Below are positions 7,120 through 13,884 of a stretch of 16,184 bases of DNA, in pieces. A program made the translations under genes and the position numbers. The notes beneath the pieces were generated by a model that saw nothing but the letters and a program-made list of their open reading frames with translations, was not told the DNA's origin and did no database searches. How positions within the stretch are numbered: position 1 is the first letter of the stretch; each line of letters begins with the position of its first letter. Source of the stretch: Bacteroidales bacterium UBA3816 (lineage in GTDB: Bacteria; Bacteroidota; Bacteroidia; Bacteroidales; P3); assembly GCA_002368955.1 (NCBI GenBank), contig DFDY01000168.1, positions 1 to 16,184 of the forward strand, in the 5' to 3' direction.

Positions 7120-7809
7120 ATGATTTTACTTCTTCTAGAAACTGCCACACCCGTCTGCTCCGTTGCCCTGGCCCGTGACGGCGAAGTCCTTTCAGAAATG
7201 CATTCCGATGAGCAGAATGCCCATTCGTCCAAGTTATCTCCTTTCGTTGACCAGATCCTCAAGCAGTGCGAAGTCCGTCCTGCTCAGTTAGATGCTGTCT
7301 GCGTGTCCAGTGGTCCGGGCAGCTATACGGGGCTACGTATTGGGGTCAGCTCTGCCAAGGGGCTGTGCTATGCCCTAGGCAAACCTCTCATTGCCGTGCC
7401 CACCTTGCAGGGAATGGCTTCACAATATTATGCTGCCCATCCTGAATATAACGGCTTGGTATGCCCCATGATAGACGCTCGCCGCATGGAGTGTTATGCC
7501 GCTATTTACAGCCCTAAGGGTGAGGTCAAACCAGTCGATGCCGATATTATTGTTCCCGGCATCTACGAAACTTATCTTGAAAATAGCGAAGTGACATTTT
7601 TCGGTGATGGGGCCGAGAAGACTCGCGAGATTTTGGGCGTTCACCCTAATGCGAAATATGCCTCCGATTTTCACATTTCAGCCACAGGCATGCTGCGCAT
7701 AGCCATGCAAAAACTACAGAACAATCAAGTAGAAGATGTAGCCTACTTTGAGCCCTACTACCTGAAAGACTTCGTTGCCAAGAAATCGGTTGTGAGGGGA
7801 TTGAAATAA
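7120..7809 (+). CDS. tsaB: tRNA threonylcarbamoyladenosine biosynthesis protein TsaB
   Basis: This ASKHA-fold protein of 229 residues is the TsaB partner of TsaD in making t6A37 on ANN-decoding tRNAs. Diagnostic stretches are the N terminus 'L-L-L-E-T-A-T-P-V-C-S-V-A-L' and 'S-S-G-P-G-S-Y-T-G-L-R-I-G' (63-75), followed by 'K-G-L-C-Y-A-L-G-K-P-L' and 'V-P-T-L-Q-G-M-A'. I place the start at the ATG of 7120, which gives the canonical 'M-I-L-L-x-x-E-T-A' N terminus. An in-frame ATG at 7054 would add 22 residues unlike the family and would overlap the PIN gene by 50 nt. The gap to the permease gene is only 9 nt. Confidence 0.93.
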   Translation: MILLLLETATPVCSVALARDGEVLSEMHSDEQNAHSSKLSPFVDQILKQCEVRPAQLDAVCVSSGPGSYTGLRIGVSSAKGLCYALGKPLIAVPTLQGMASQYYAAHPEYNGLVCPMIDARRMECYAAIYSPKGEVKPVDADIIVPGIYETYLENSEVTFFGDGAEKTREILGVHPNAKYASDFHISATGMLRIAMQKLQNNQVEDVAYFEPYYLKDFVAKKSVVRGLK

Positions 7810-7818
7810 TAAGGTAAC

Positions 7819-8898
7819 ATGCTCCGCTATACCTTAAAACGACTGCTTTATGGACTTCTGGTATTGCTGGGAGTGGTGACCTTGGTGTTCTTTCTTTTCA
7901 ACATCTTGCCTGGCGACCCGGCGCGAATGATGCTTGGCCAGCGGGCAGACGAGGAGAGCATTGCCATCATCAATAAAGATTTGGGAAGAGACAAACCCGT
8001 GGGAATTCAATACCTAAACTATCTCAACGACCTGTTGCCCATTTCATTCCATAATAATAGCGACCCTGAGAATTTTTTCTTTCTTGCTGAAGATAAGTAT
8101 GCGCCCTACACCACGTTGCTCACAGCCGGGCACACCTCAGTGGTTCTCAAAGCCCCCTACCTGCGGCGCAGCTACCAGTCCAAGCGAAAGGTGTCGGAGA
8201 TAATAACCTCTGCCTTCCCTCAAACCGCCTTGCTGGCAGTGGTGGCACTCTCCATTGCTCTCCTATTGGGCATCTTTCTCGGTGTTCTTTCGGCCTTGTA
8301 TAAAGACAGTTGGGTAGACCGCCTCACGTTGGTGCTCTCCACGTTGGGCATGTCGCTCCCCTCGTTCTTTGCGGCTATCCTTATCGCTTGGTTTTTTGCT
8401 TATGTGTTGGCCGACTATACCCACCTGAACATGTTTGGCAATCTGTACACCGTTGATGACTATGGCACTGGCGAATACTTAGACCTAAAGAATCTGATTC
8501 TCCCGGCCCTCACCTTGGGCATCAGGCCATTGGCCACTCTCACCCAGTTGACCAAAAACAGCATGTTGGAAGCCCTTTCGCAGGACTACATCCGCACGGC
8601 ACGTGCCAAAGGTTTGCCCTACAGGAGAGTGGTTTTCCGTCATGCCCTGCGCAATGCGATGAACCCAGTGGTCACATCGGCTTCAGGCTGGCTGGCTGGA
8701 TTGTTGGCTGGTGCGGTCTTTGTAGAGTATGTTTTCGACTGGAAGGGCATGGGTATCGTCATTGTCGACGGTCTGGACAAATATGATTTCCCCGTCGTGA
8801 TGGGTTCTATCCTGTTTATTTGTGTGTTGCTTATCGTCATCAACATCATCACCGACATCCTCTACGGCATCCTTGACCCGCGTGTTCGCATCCAATAG
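7819..8898 (+). CDS. DppB/OppB-like ABC transporter permease, orphan
   Basis: This 359-residue inner-membrane permease is of the peptide/nickel type. Helix 1 spans about 9-29 ('L-L-V-L-L-G-V-V-T-L-V-F-F-L-F') and is followed by the family motif 'L-P-G-D-P-A-R'. A long extracytoplasmic loop of about 100 residues (31-130) precedes helices near 135-160, 166-200, 284-305 and 325-345. The cytoplasmic EAA-type loop is at about 251-283 ('D-Y-I-R-T-A-R-A-K-G-L-P', ending in 'H-A-L-R-N-A-M'), where the ATPase docks. No DppC, ATPase or binding-protein genes are nearby, so partners must be encoded elsewhere. It follows tsaB by 9 nt and ends 2 nt before the convergent Lnb-like gene, leaving no room for a conventional terminator between them. 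Confidence 0.88.
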   Translation: MLRYTLKRLLYGLLVLLGVVTLVFFLFNILPGDPARMMLGQRADEESIAIINKDLGRDKPVGIQYLNYLNDLLPISFHNNSDPENFFFLAEDKYAPYTTLLTAGHTSVVLKAPYLRRSYQSKRKVSEIITSAFPQTALLAVVALSIALLLGIFLGVLSALYKDSWVDRLTLVLSTLGMSLPSFFAAILIAWFFAYVLADYTHLNMFGNLYTVDDYGTGEYLDLKNLILPALTLGIRPLATLTQLTKNSMLEALSQDYIRTARAKGLPYRRVVFRHALRNAMNPVVTSASGWLAGLLAGAVFVEYVFDWKGMGIVIVDGLDKYDFPVVMGSILFICVLLIVINIITDILYGILDPRVRIQ

Positions 8899-8900
8899 CC

Positions 8901-10064
8901 CTATCGCACACGGTGACGCAGGTCGGCCAACAGACGGCAGAAGAGGATGAGCGAGATGGGCAGTATGGCTGCGTTGAGTTGTTGTGGGAGCGGTCCTATC
9001 GTCATGACCATGGCGGCTAGCAGCATCACCATTTGGAGGCAAATGATCCACTGCTTGCTGCGGCGTTGGGCTATGGCGAAATAGAGGAATAGTGGCGAAG
9101 CCCATAGGATGTTGAAATTGGGCTTGGTGCAATAATGTTCAGTGAAGAACCACAAGAAGATAACCAGCACCGACACAACGAAAGTGACGCCGTAGATAAT
9201 GGCATCCAACCAGTTGAGCCGCCATGTTTTATGCCATTCCAACAATGTGAGGAGCAACACTACAAAGAATAGTACCCAGAATAAAAGGGTAGGGGAAATG
9301 CTGCGGGCAAGGGGCGGTCTAGTCTCTGCGAGTAATTGTTGTGCGGGGTTGACAAGTGGCTGCTGCGTGTCGCTGACTTTCATGGTGTCCAGTTGGCCCA
9401 TCATCTCAAGGGGAGAAAACATATACTCATAGTTGCTGCAACGGTGGTCGCAACGTTGGCCCAAAGCAATATCCACACCCAGCCGCCACCAAAGCAGATT
9501 CTTCTCGGTGCTTTTGTAAACTATGTCGCGAAAAGAGAGATTGGTGTCCGTCACCACTTTGGGGCTCAGCCTGCGGTGGTCCAGACAGTTGACCACCATG
9601 TCGCGCACACGCGTGGCGCAGTTGTCGCGGAAGAAATCATAACTGTAGTAGCGATACTCGGGCAGGTAATTCTGCTCCAACAGGATGAATAGGTTGTTCA
9701 GCTCTTGGTTGCTGATGCGCAGCTGCTGCTCCCACACGGCTCGGCCTTCGTAGGAATATTCAAAGAGGAAAGACTCAAAGTCTGTGCGGCTGAGACTGTA
9801 GTTCAGCCTGCCGCAGGCGAAACTCCAGTAGAAATGAGGCATGTTGAAATCGAAAGTGCCGTAGTTGTAGACTAGGTCTAAACCAATAGTTGAGTCACAG
9901 ATGCGTAGGGCACTGTGGCCAAATGAACTGTAGAACTCCTCTCCTGGTCCGCAAGTGAGTACGCTGGCGAAAGCAGAGTCGGAAAGTTCGGCCTCATAAT
10001 GCTGAGCCCTTGAGAGCGCAGCAGAGAACAACAGCAATAGCAGAAAAAAAACTTGTTTCTTCAT
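8901..10064 (-). CDS. DUF4105 (Lnb N-terminal periplasmic domain) membrane protein, candidate lipoprotein N-acyltransferase
   Basis: The 387-residue protein has a signal peptide of about 20 residues (ending S-R-A before Q-H-Y). A periplasmic DUF4105 domain covers roughly 25-235, and about five C-terminal membrane helices lie near 258-276, 285-308, 318-333, 337-357 and 363-381. Candidate catalytic residues are H50 in 'S-S-F-G-H-S-A-L-R' and C149 in 'F-R-D-N-C-A-T-R'. This His/Cys pair is expected for the domain, which is shared with Enterococcus Lnb, an enzyme that moves an acyl chain onto the lipoprotein N-terminal cysteine. From memory, Bacteroides DUF4105 proteins have also been linked to lipoprotein N-acylation. 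The gene follows mscS by 6 nt on the same strand. Domain call firm; exact reaction inferred. Confidence 0.85.
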   Translation of the reverse strand: MKKQVFFLLLLLFSAALSRAQHYEAELSDSAFASVLTCGPGEEFYSSFGHSALRICDSTIGLDLVYNYGTFDFNMPHFYWSFACGRLNYSLSRTDFESFLFEYSYEGRAVWEQQLRISNQELNNLFILLEQNYLPEYRYYSYDFFRDNCATRVRDMVVNCLDHRRLSPKVVTDTNLSFRDIVYKSTEKNLLWWRLGVDIALGQRCDHRCSNYEYMFSPLEMMGQLDTMKVSDTQQPLVNPAQQLLAETRPPLARSISPTLLFWVLFFVVLLLTLLEWHKTWRLNWLDAIIYGVTFVVSVLVIFLWFFTEHYCTKPNFNILWASPLFLYFAIAQRRSKQWIICLQMVMLLAAMVMTIGPLPQQLNAAILPISLILFCRLLADLRHRVR

Positions 10065-10070
10065 GTGAAA

Positions 10071-11156
10071 TTAACCTTGGTTTTGGGGTAGGGATTCAAT
10101 GTCGGGCACATGCACCATTTCAGTTTTGGCAGTCTGGGGAGCCTTTGGCGAGGCTGGGTCTAGGTGCACATCCAGTTGTGGGAATGGTATGGAAATATTG
10201 TTGGCATAAAATGCCTTGTAAATATTTTCGCTCAGCCGCATCCAAACGGTCCAGTAGTCTTCCACCTTTACCCACAGCCACAAGGCGAAGTCCACCGAGC
10301 TGCTGCCCAGTTCCTTAACGGCGATGGTGGGAGCCTTGGGCTCATGCAGAATCAGCGGGTCGTTGTCCACCACCTCTTTCAGCACCTCTTTCACATGGTC
10401 CAAGTCGCTGCCATAGGCCACGCTGGCCACGGCATCGAGACGAATTATTGGTTCTCGGGTGTGGTTGATGATGGTCTTGTTGGACAACTCGCTGTTGGGC
10501 ACAATAATACTGCGGCCATTAAAGGGCTGAATGGTTGTGTTGAAGATGCGGATTTCGCGTACATAGCCTTTGAACTCGCCTGTCTCAATATAGTCGCCCA
10601 CTTTGAAGTTGTGCAGCATCAATATCATCACTCCTCCGGCAAAGTTCTGCAAGGTGCCCTGCAAAGCCATACCCACGGCAAGACCCAAAGCACCGAGAAT
10701 GGCAATGAACGAGGTGGCCTTGATGCCGATTACATCCATGGCCATGATGATAAAGAGAATCTTCAGCAGCACGTCTATCAGAGAAGAGAAGAACCCCTTG
10801 ATGTTGGACTCGGCATGTCGTTTCTCCAGCACCCGGTTGATAGACTTCTTGATGACCTTGATAAACTTGAAGCCAATCCATAGAATGAGAATGGCACCAA
10901 TCAGTTTTGGAATGAACCCAATGAACATCTGAAAACCATAGTCCATCGCATCGCGGAGCAGGGTGTTCTCGCCGGTGAAGAGGCCTTTTACGTCTTGGAG
11001 GTCCATATTGGCAATGCTGTCCTTCACGGCGCGCGAAACGCTGTCGCTTTCCAAAAGGGTCTGGGTAAACTCATCCTTGGGCATGTTTTCTGCGGGCTGT
11101 CCCTGTGTGGAAGCAAGGGCTAGGATTGAGGGAGGGTTGTCGTCTGTCTGTAGCAT
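10071..11156 (-). CDS. MscS-family mechanosensitive ion channel
   Basis: This 361-residue channel protein has an N-terminal segment of about 75 mostly polar residues. Three membrane helices follow at about 78-100, 121-142 and 147-180. The pore helix is rich in Gly and Ala ('L-G-A-L-G-L-A-V-G-M-A-L-Q-G-T-L-Q-N'). It continues into the MscS beta domain ('F-K-V-G-D-Y-I-E', 'V-R-E-I-R-I-F-N-T', 'I-I-V-P-N-S-E-L-S-N') and the alpha/beta domain. Such channels open under membrane tension and release solutes during hypo-osmotic shock. The ATG at 11156 is supported by a GAAAGA ribosome-binding-like tract just upstream and by a promoter at 11180-11209. A later start at residue 25 is possible, but I see no such signal before it. 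Confidence 0.93.
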   Translation of the reverse strand: MLQTDDNPPSILALASTQGQPAENMPKDEFTQTLLESDSVSRAVKDSIANMDLQDVKGLFTGENTLLRDAMDYGFQMFIGFIPKLIGAILILWIGFKFIKVIKKSINRVLEKRHAESNIKGFFSSLIDVLLKILFIIMAMDVIGIKATSFIAILGALGLAVGMALQGTLQNFAGGVMILMLHNFKVGDYIETGEFKGYVREIRIFNTTIQPFNGRSIIVPNSELSNKTIINHTREPIIRLDAVASVAYGSDLDHVKEVLKEVVDNDPLILHEPKAPTIAVKELGSSSVDFALWLWVKVEDYWTVWMRLSENIYKAFYANNISIPFPQLDVHLDPASPKAPQTAKTEMVHVPDIESLPQNQG

Positions 11157-11179
11157 ATCTTTCAGTGAAAATCAAAGTG

Positions 11180-11209
11180 CAAAGTTACTACATTTATTTC
11201 GATTGCAAA
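11180..11209 (-). promoter_or_regulatory. Bacteroidetes-type promoter for mscS
   Basis: On the - strand, TTTG (11206-11209) is followed after 18 nt by TAACTTTG (11180-11187), an exact TAnnTTTG -7 box. It ends 23 nt before the mscS ATG. Spacing and sequence fit the primary sigma-factor consensus of Bacteroidetes. Confidence 0.75.
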
Positions 11210-11317
11210 AAAAAATATTCGGCCAATGTTGCAATCCGTTGGCTCTGCATTATTTGCCACGTTCTTCTTTACTGTCTTCACCACCCTCCGTACCCACCTA
11301 TATGGTACCAATAATCA

Positions 11318-11345
11318 TTTGTGTCAAAAAAAAAATGTATTTTTG
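11318..11345 (+). promoter_or_regulatory. Bacteroidetes-type promoter for the cupin gene
   Basis: TTTG at 11318-11321 and TATTTTTG at 11338-11345 (TAnnTTTG) are separated by 16 nt and end 23 nt before the cupin ATG. The spacing is slightly shorter than in the other promoters here. The poly-A run between the boxes makes a chance match more likely, so confidence is moderate. Confidence 0.5.
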
Positions 11346-11368
11346 TAGTTCCAAAATGCACATAAAAA

Positions 11369-11701
11369 ATGGTTATCGATTTTAATAACATAGAGTTGTC
11401 CCTCCTGCCCAATTTCAAAGGGGGCGAGGGTGTCACCAAAACCCGCATAGTGAACGATGGCACCAACAAGATAATGCTTGGTACCCTGGAACCCGGCTGC
11501 ACCATCGGCTATCACTGTCACGACACCTCAAGTGAGATTATCTACATCCTCAGCGGCCTTGCCCGCTGCCTCTACGACAACGGCGAGGAAACCCTCACCC
11601 CCGGTCAGGCGCACTACTGTCCCAAAGGCCACAGCCACAGCCTTATCAATGCCAGCCAGACCGAGCCGCTCAACTATTTTGCAGTCGTGCCCGAGCAATA
11701 G
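11369..11701 (+). CDS. Small single-domain cupin protein
   Basis: This 110-residue protein is one conserved beta-barrel cupin. Motif 1 reads G-x-H-x-H with H49 and H51, E56, then 'I-I-Y-I-L-S-G' (57-63). Motif 2 is weaker, in 'L-T-P-G-Q-A-H-Y-C-P-K-G-H-S-H', where H88 or H90 could be the third His ligand. A metal-binding site is therefore likely, but the ligand or substrate is unknown; small stand-alone cupins bind sugars, amino acids or metals. It has its own promoter upstream and is followed 7 nt later by the AlkZ-related gene, so the two are probably cotranscribed. Confidence 0.85.
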   Translation: MVIDFNNIELSLLPNFKGGEGVTKTRIVNDGTNKIMLGTLEPGCTIGYHCHDTSSEIIYILSGLARCLYDNGEETLTPGQAHYCPKGHSHSLINASQTEPLNYFAVVPEQ

Positions 11702-11708
11702 CCCAGCC

Positions 11709-12371
11709 ATGGAAAAGGTTACTAACTGTCCCGAGATGATGGACACCATTCAGCACATGGGATTTCTCCCTTTGTTCGATTGCGGCATCTCAGGCTTTTC
11801 GGGCGACGAACTGGTCGACCCCTCCTGCCGCTATCATCTTCTGCCCGACGGCGGTTGGGAATGGGCTCTTTGGAAATGGAAGGGGACTATTGTTACAGAA
11901 GGCAATTGTGTCTACGGCAAATTCTTTGCCGGCAAGGCCGGATTCATCACCCTCGACTGGTGGCCCGATTTCTGCAACTATCGGCGCAGCCGCCACCCCA
12001 AACCCGAGGAGGGCACTATCGAGGACACCATCCTGCTCATCCTCCGCACCAATCGCAGCATGATTACGCGCGAGTTTCGTGCCGCCTGTGGTTTCACTGG
12101 TCCTAAGATGCGCAGCCGTTTCGATGCCTACGTCTCTCGTCTGCAGGCCGCCTGCTGGGTGGTGACAGAAGATTTTGTCTATCCCCATGACAAACACGGC
12201 CATCCCTATGGCTGGGGCTGGTCGCTCCTTACCACCCCCGAGCAGCTCTATGGCCGCGAGGCCTGCCACTGCCCCCGCACGCCAGAGGAATCCTTTCAGC
12301 GCATCATGGAACATCTCTCGCACCTGCTCCCGCAAGCCACCCGCAAACAGCTGGAGAAAATCATCGGTTGA
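11709..12371 (+). CDS. AlkZ-related / winged-helix conserved protein
   Basis: The 220-residue protein resembles what databases call AlkZ-related proteins in Bacteroidales, as far as I can recall. Recognisable stretches are 'M-G-F-L-P-L-F-D-C-G-I-S-G-F-S' (17-31), 'L-L-P-D-G-G-W-E-W-A-L-W-K-W-K-G' (44-59), 'I-V-T-E-G-N-C-V-Y-G-K-F-F', and a helix-turn-helix-like 'S-M-I-T-R-E-F-R-A-A-C-G-F-T-G' (117-131). It is rich in Trp and aromatic residues and has no signal peptide or membrane segment. AlkZ itself is a winged-helix DNA glycosylase, but this protein is much shorter, so a nucleic-acid role is only suggested. The ATG at 11709 lies 7 nt after the cupin stop; the frame is open further upstream, but that part overlaps the cupin gene. 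Confidence 0.68.
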   Translation: MEKVTNCPEMMDTIQHMGFLPLFDCGISGFSGDELVDPSCRYHLLPDGGWEWALWKWKGTIVTEGNCVYGKFFAGKAGFITLDWWPDFCNYRRSRHPKPEEGTIEDTILLILRTNRSMITREFRAACGFTGPKMRSRFDAYVSRLQAACWVVTEDFVYPHDKHGHPYGWGWSLLTTPEQLYGREACHCPRTPEESFQRIMEHLSHLLPQATRKQLEKIIG

Positions 12372-12398
12372 GTGTCACTATTCCTTCTCGGTCGTTTC

Positions 12399-12739
12399 TT
12401 ACAGTATCTCCTCTAGCCGGGGGCGAAATTGATTTCCCCATTCGCGCATCTGTTCTATTATAGGGATCAGCGAGTGCCAAGTTCCGTGAGCGAATACTCG
12501 GAGTGCTTGCAAATGGGGTTCACCACCTTGCGCTCCACCACTCCGTATTGCAGCAGTTCGCGCAGCTGTTGGGTCAGCACTCGGTCGCTAGCCTCGGGGA
12601 TGGCCCGGTGCAGCTCGCTGGGGCGGCGGGGACCGTCCAAGAGTTCATAAATGATATATGGTTTCCACTTGCCGCCCATCACTTCAAGTGCCACGCGGAA
12701 ACCGCATTCGATGTTTACAGGTATCTTTTTGTTGTACAT
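12399..12739 (-). pseudogene. HxlR-family winged-helix regulator, frameshifted near the C terminus
   Basis: From the ATG at 12739 the frame encodes 90 residues: 'V-N-I-E-C-G-F-R-V-A-L-E-V-M-G-G-K-W-K-P-Y-I-I-Y', then 'R-V-L-T-Q-Q-L-R-E-L' and 'E-Y-S-L-T-E-L-G-T-R', then TGA (12467-12469). This is a standard HxlR winged helix. In the next frame, just before that TGA, the DNA encodes 23 residues beginning L-I-P-I-I-E-Q-M-R-E-W-G and ending in TAA at 12399-12401. That is exactly the expected HxlR C-terminal dimerisation helix. One base seems to be missing near 12467-12475; restored, the protein would have about 113 residues, normal for the family. The N-terminal C12 matches the redox-sensing Cys of YodB-like members. 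The gene could be a true pseudogene, a shortened active protein or an assembly error. Confidence 0.8.
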
Positions 12740-12750
12740 AATAGGAATTG

Positions 12751-12758
12751 CAAAGGTA
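12751..12758 (-). promoter_or_regulatory. -7 promoter box of the HxlR regulator gene
   Basis: TACCTTTG on the - strand is an exact TAnnTTTG match ending 11 nt before the ATG at 12739, so the leader would be very short. No well-spaced TTTG partner is visible; the nearest TTG (12771-12773) is only 12 nt away. The shared 36-nt element lies just upstream, so autoregulation is plausible. Confidence 0.55.
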
Positions 12759-12777
12759 CGAAAAATATTCCAATTAG

Positions 12778-12813
12778 GCCCTACCGCGAAAATTATCGCT
12801 ATGCAACCATTTG
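12778..12813 (+). promoter_or_regulatory. Candidate operator, copy A (hydrolase/hxlR divergent region)
   Basis: This 36-nt element matches a second copy at 13804-13839 at 31 of 36 positions. Its core, GCGAAAATTATCGC (12786-12799), is a 14-bp near-perfect dyad with arms GCGA and TCGC. It ends in the TTTG of the -33 element of the hydrolase promoter and sits between that promoter and the hxlR -7 box. This is the place expected for an operator that controls both directions. Confidence 0.65.
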
Positions 12814-12841
12814 GCTGTGAGTCAAAAAGAGCGTACTTTTG
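12810..12841 (+). promoter_or_regulatory. Bacteroidetes-type promoter for the alpha/beta hydrolase gene
   Basis: TTTG (12810-12813) and TACTTTTG (12834-12841) are separated by 20 nt, and the -7 box ends 26 nt before the ATG. The upstream element is the 3' end of operator copy A. Confidence 0.75.
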
Positions 12842-12853
12842 CACTCCCAAACA

Positions 12854-12860
12854 AAAGGAG
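12854..12860 (+). promoter_or_regulatory. Strong Shine-Dalgarno sequence that fixes the hydrolase start
   Basis: AAAGGAG lies 7 nt before the ATG at 12868. An in-frame start region near 12811 would lie upstream of the -7 box and is excluded. Such a full Shine-Dalgarno is unusual among the genes in this window, most of which have weak or no match. Confidence 0.75.
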
Positions 12861-12867
12861 ATCTTCT

Positions 12868-13746
12868 ATGCAAGACATTCATACTCAAACTACTCGTGGC
12901 ATACTGCTCGACGGTGCTCTCTTTCAAAGTGGTTCTGCCGACACCGCTCTCATTGCCATTACAGGCATACACGGCAACTTCTACAGCAACCCCTTTTATC
13001 ATAATATCGGCCACACACTCAATGCGGCCGGCATCGATTTCATCTATGCCCAAACTTGCGATGCCGTTGGCTCCATTCGAACTCCCAACCTCGTCACTGG
13101 TCGGGAGGAAGTGATTGGCTCGTGGAACGAGCGTTTCTCCGATGCCGACGAAGATGTGTGTGCTTGGGTTGACTATGCCCAGCGTCAGGGCTACAGCCAT
13201 ATCGTGTTGGCGGGTCACTCGTTGGGTGCCAACAAGGTGATTTATTACCTCTCGCGCCACCACGACACCCGGGTCGAGCACTTTCTGCTGCTCAGCCCTG
13301 CCAACGTTGACTATATGACCTCGACTGTCTCCGATGCCGCACGCCAATTTGTTCGTACCGCTTTTGCCGAAGGGCGTGGCCAGGAGATGCTCCCCTTTCC
13401 GCTGATGGGCTGGGTCACTTGTCAGATTGCCACCGCCTACGACTGGCTTTGGAGCGGCCTGCTCAACAATGTCCACACCCATGAGGGCGATTTTTCACAA
13501 GTGGAGTGCATCACTCACACCGGTGCCCTGCTGATAGGTACCTATGACAACTTTACCGATGGCGATCCTGCCGGTTTCCTTACGCTTATCAATAGCCACA
13601 TGCCCACTGCTGACCGTAACAAACTTATCTTCATAGAGCATACCGGCCACACCTATCAGATGAAGCAGCAAGAACTGGCCGACCAAATACGGCTCCTTCT
13701 CCGCTCCTGGTTGCCTGCCCCCCTCGCTATCTACTCGCTAAAATAA
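12868..13746 (+). CDS. Alpha/beta hydrolase fold protein
   Basis: From the ATG at 12868 this is a 292-residue cytosolic alpha/beta hydrolase without a signal peptide. An oxyanion-loop-like 'A-I-T-G-I-H-G-N-F-Y-S' is at 30-40 and the nucleophile elbow G-H-S-L-G at 116-120 with Ser118. A candidate acid, D227, lies in 'I-G-T-Y-D-N-F-T-D' and the candidate His261 in 'E-H-T-G-H-T-Y'. It resembles DUF1749-like hydrolases, which act on unknown small substrates. The upstream promoter carries the same element as that of the downstream flavoenzyme, so a joint role in handling a small reactive compound is a reasonable guess. The exact substrate cannot be read from the sequence. Confidence 0.85.
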   Translation: MQDIHTQTTRGILLDGALFQSGSADTALIAITGIHGNFYSNPFYHNIGHTLNAAGIDFIYAQTCDAVGSIRTPNLVTGREEVIGSWNERFSDADEDVCAWVDYAQRQGYSHIVLAGHSLGANKVIYYLSRHHDTRVEHFLLLSPANVDYMTSTVSDAARQFVRTAFAEGRGQEMLPFPLMGWVTCQIATAYDWLWSGLLNNVHTHEGDFSQVECITHTGALLIGTYDNFTDGDPAGFLTLINSHMPTADRNKLIFIEHTGHTYQMKQQELADQIRLLLRSWLPAPLAIYSLK

Positions 13747-13803
13747 CGTGTCGGAAACGGGTTGGAAACGAGTGGGGAGTGGGTACGGAACGACCGAAAT
13801 AGA

Positions 13804-13839
13804 GCCTTACCGCGAAAATTATCACTATGGCACTATTTG
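13804..13839 (+). promoter_or_regulatory. Candidate operator, copy B (oxidoreductase promoter)
   Basis: This is the second copy of the 36-nt element (31 of 36 identical to 12778-12813). The dyad core (13812-13825) has one arm changed, TCGC to TCAC, so binding may be weaker. As in copy A it ends in the TTTG of the -33 element, 20 nt before the -7 box. The remaining part of the 138-nt gap (13747-13803) holds two GGAAACG direct repeats but no gene. Confidence 0.65.
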
Positions 13840-13867
13840 TTTATAATACCCAAATGAATTATCTTTG
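13836..13867 (+). promoter_or_regulatory. Bacteroidetes-type promoter for the OYE-type oxidoreductase
   Basis: TTTG (13836-13839) and TATCTTTG (13860-13867) are separated by 20 nt, exactly as in the hydrolase promoter. The -7 box ends 17 nt before the ATG at 13885. Confidence 0.78.
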
Positions 13868-13884
13868 CAAAAAGAATTGAGACT

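Noticed and set aside
10164..10883. 239-codon open frame on the + strand inside mscS
   Set aside because: It is antisense to a clear MscS channel gene; its product is His- and Gln-rich without recognisable motifs, and no promoter or ribosome-binding site precedes it.
11478..11708. Upstream extension of the AlkZ-related gene inside the cupin gene
   Set aside because: The extra residues are a low-complexity shadow of the cupin reading frame; the family-like sequence begins shortly after the ATG at 11709.
12740..12850. Longer N terminus for the HxlR regulator starting at 12850
   Set aside because: It would read through both divergent promoters and the operator element; HxlR proteins start shortly before the conserved Cys, as from 12739.
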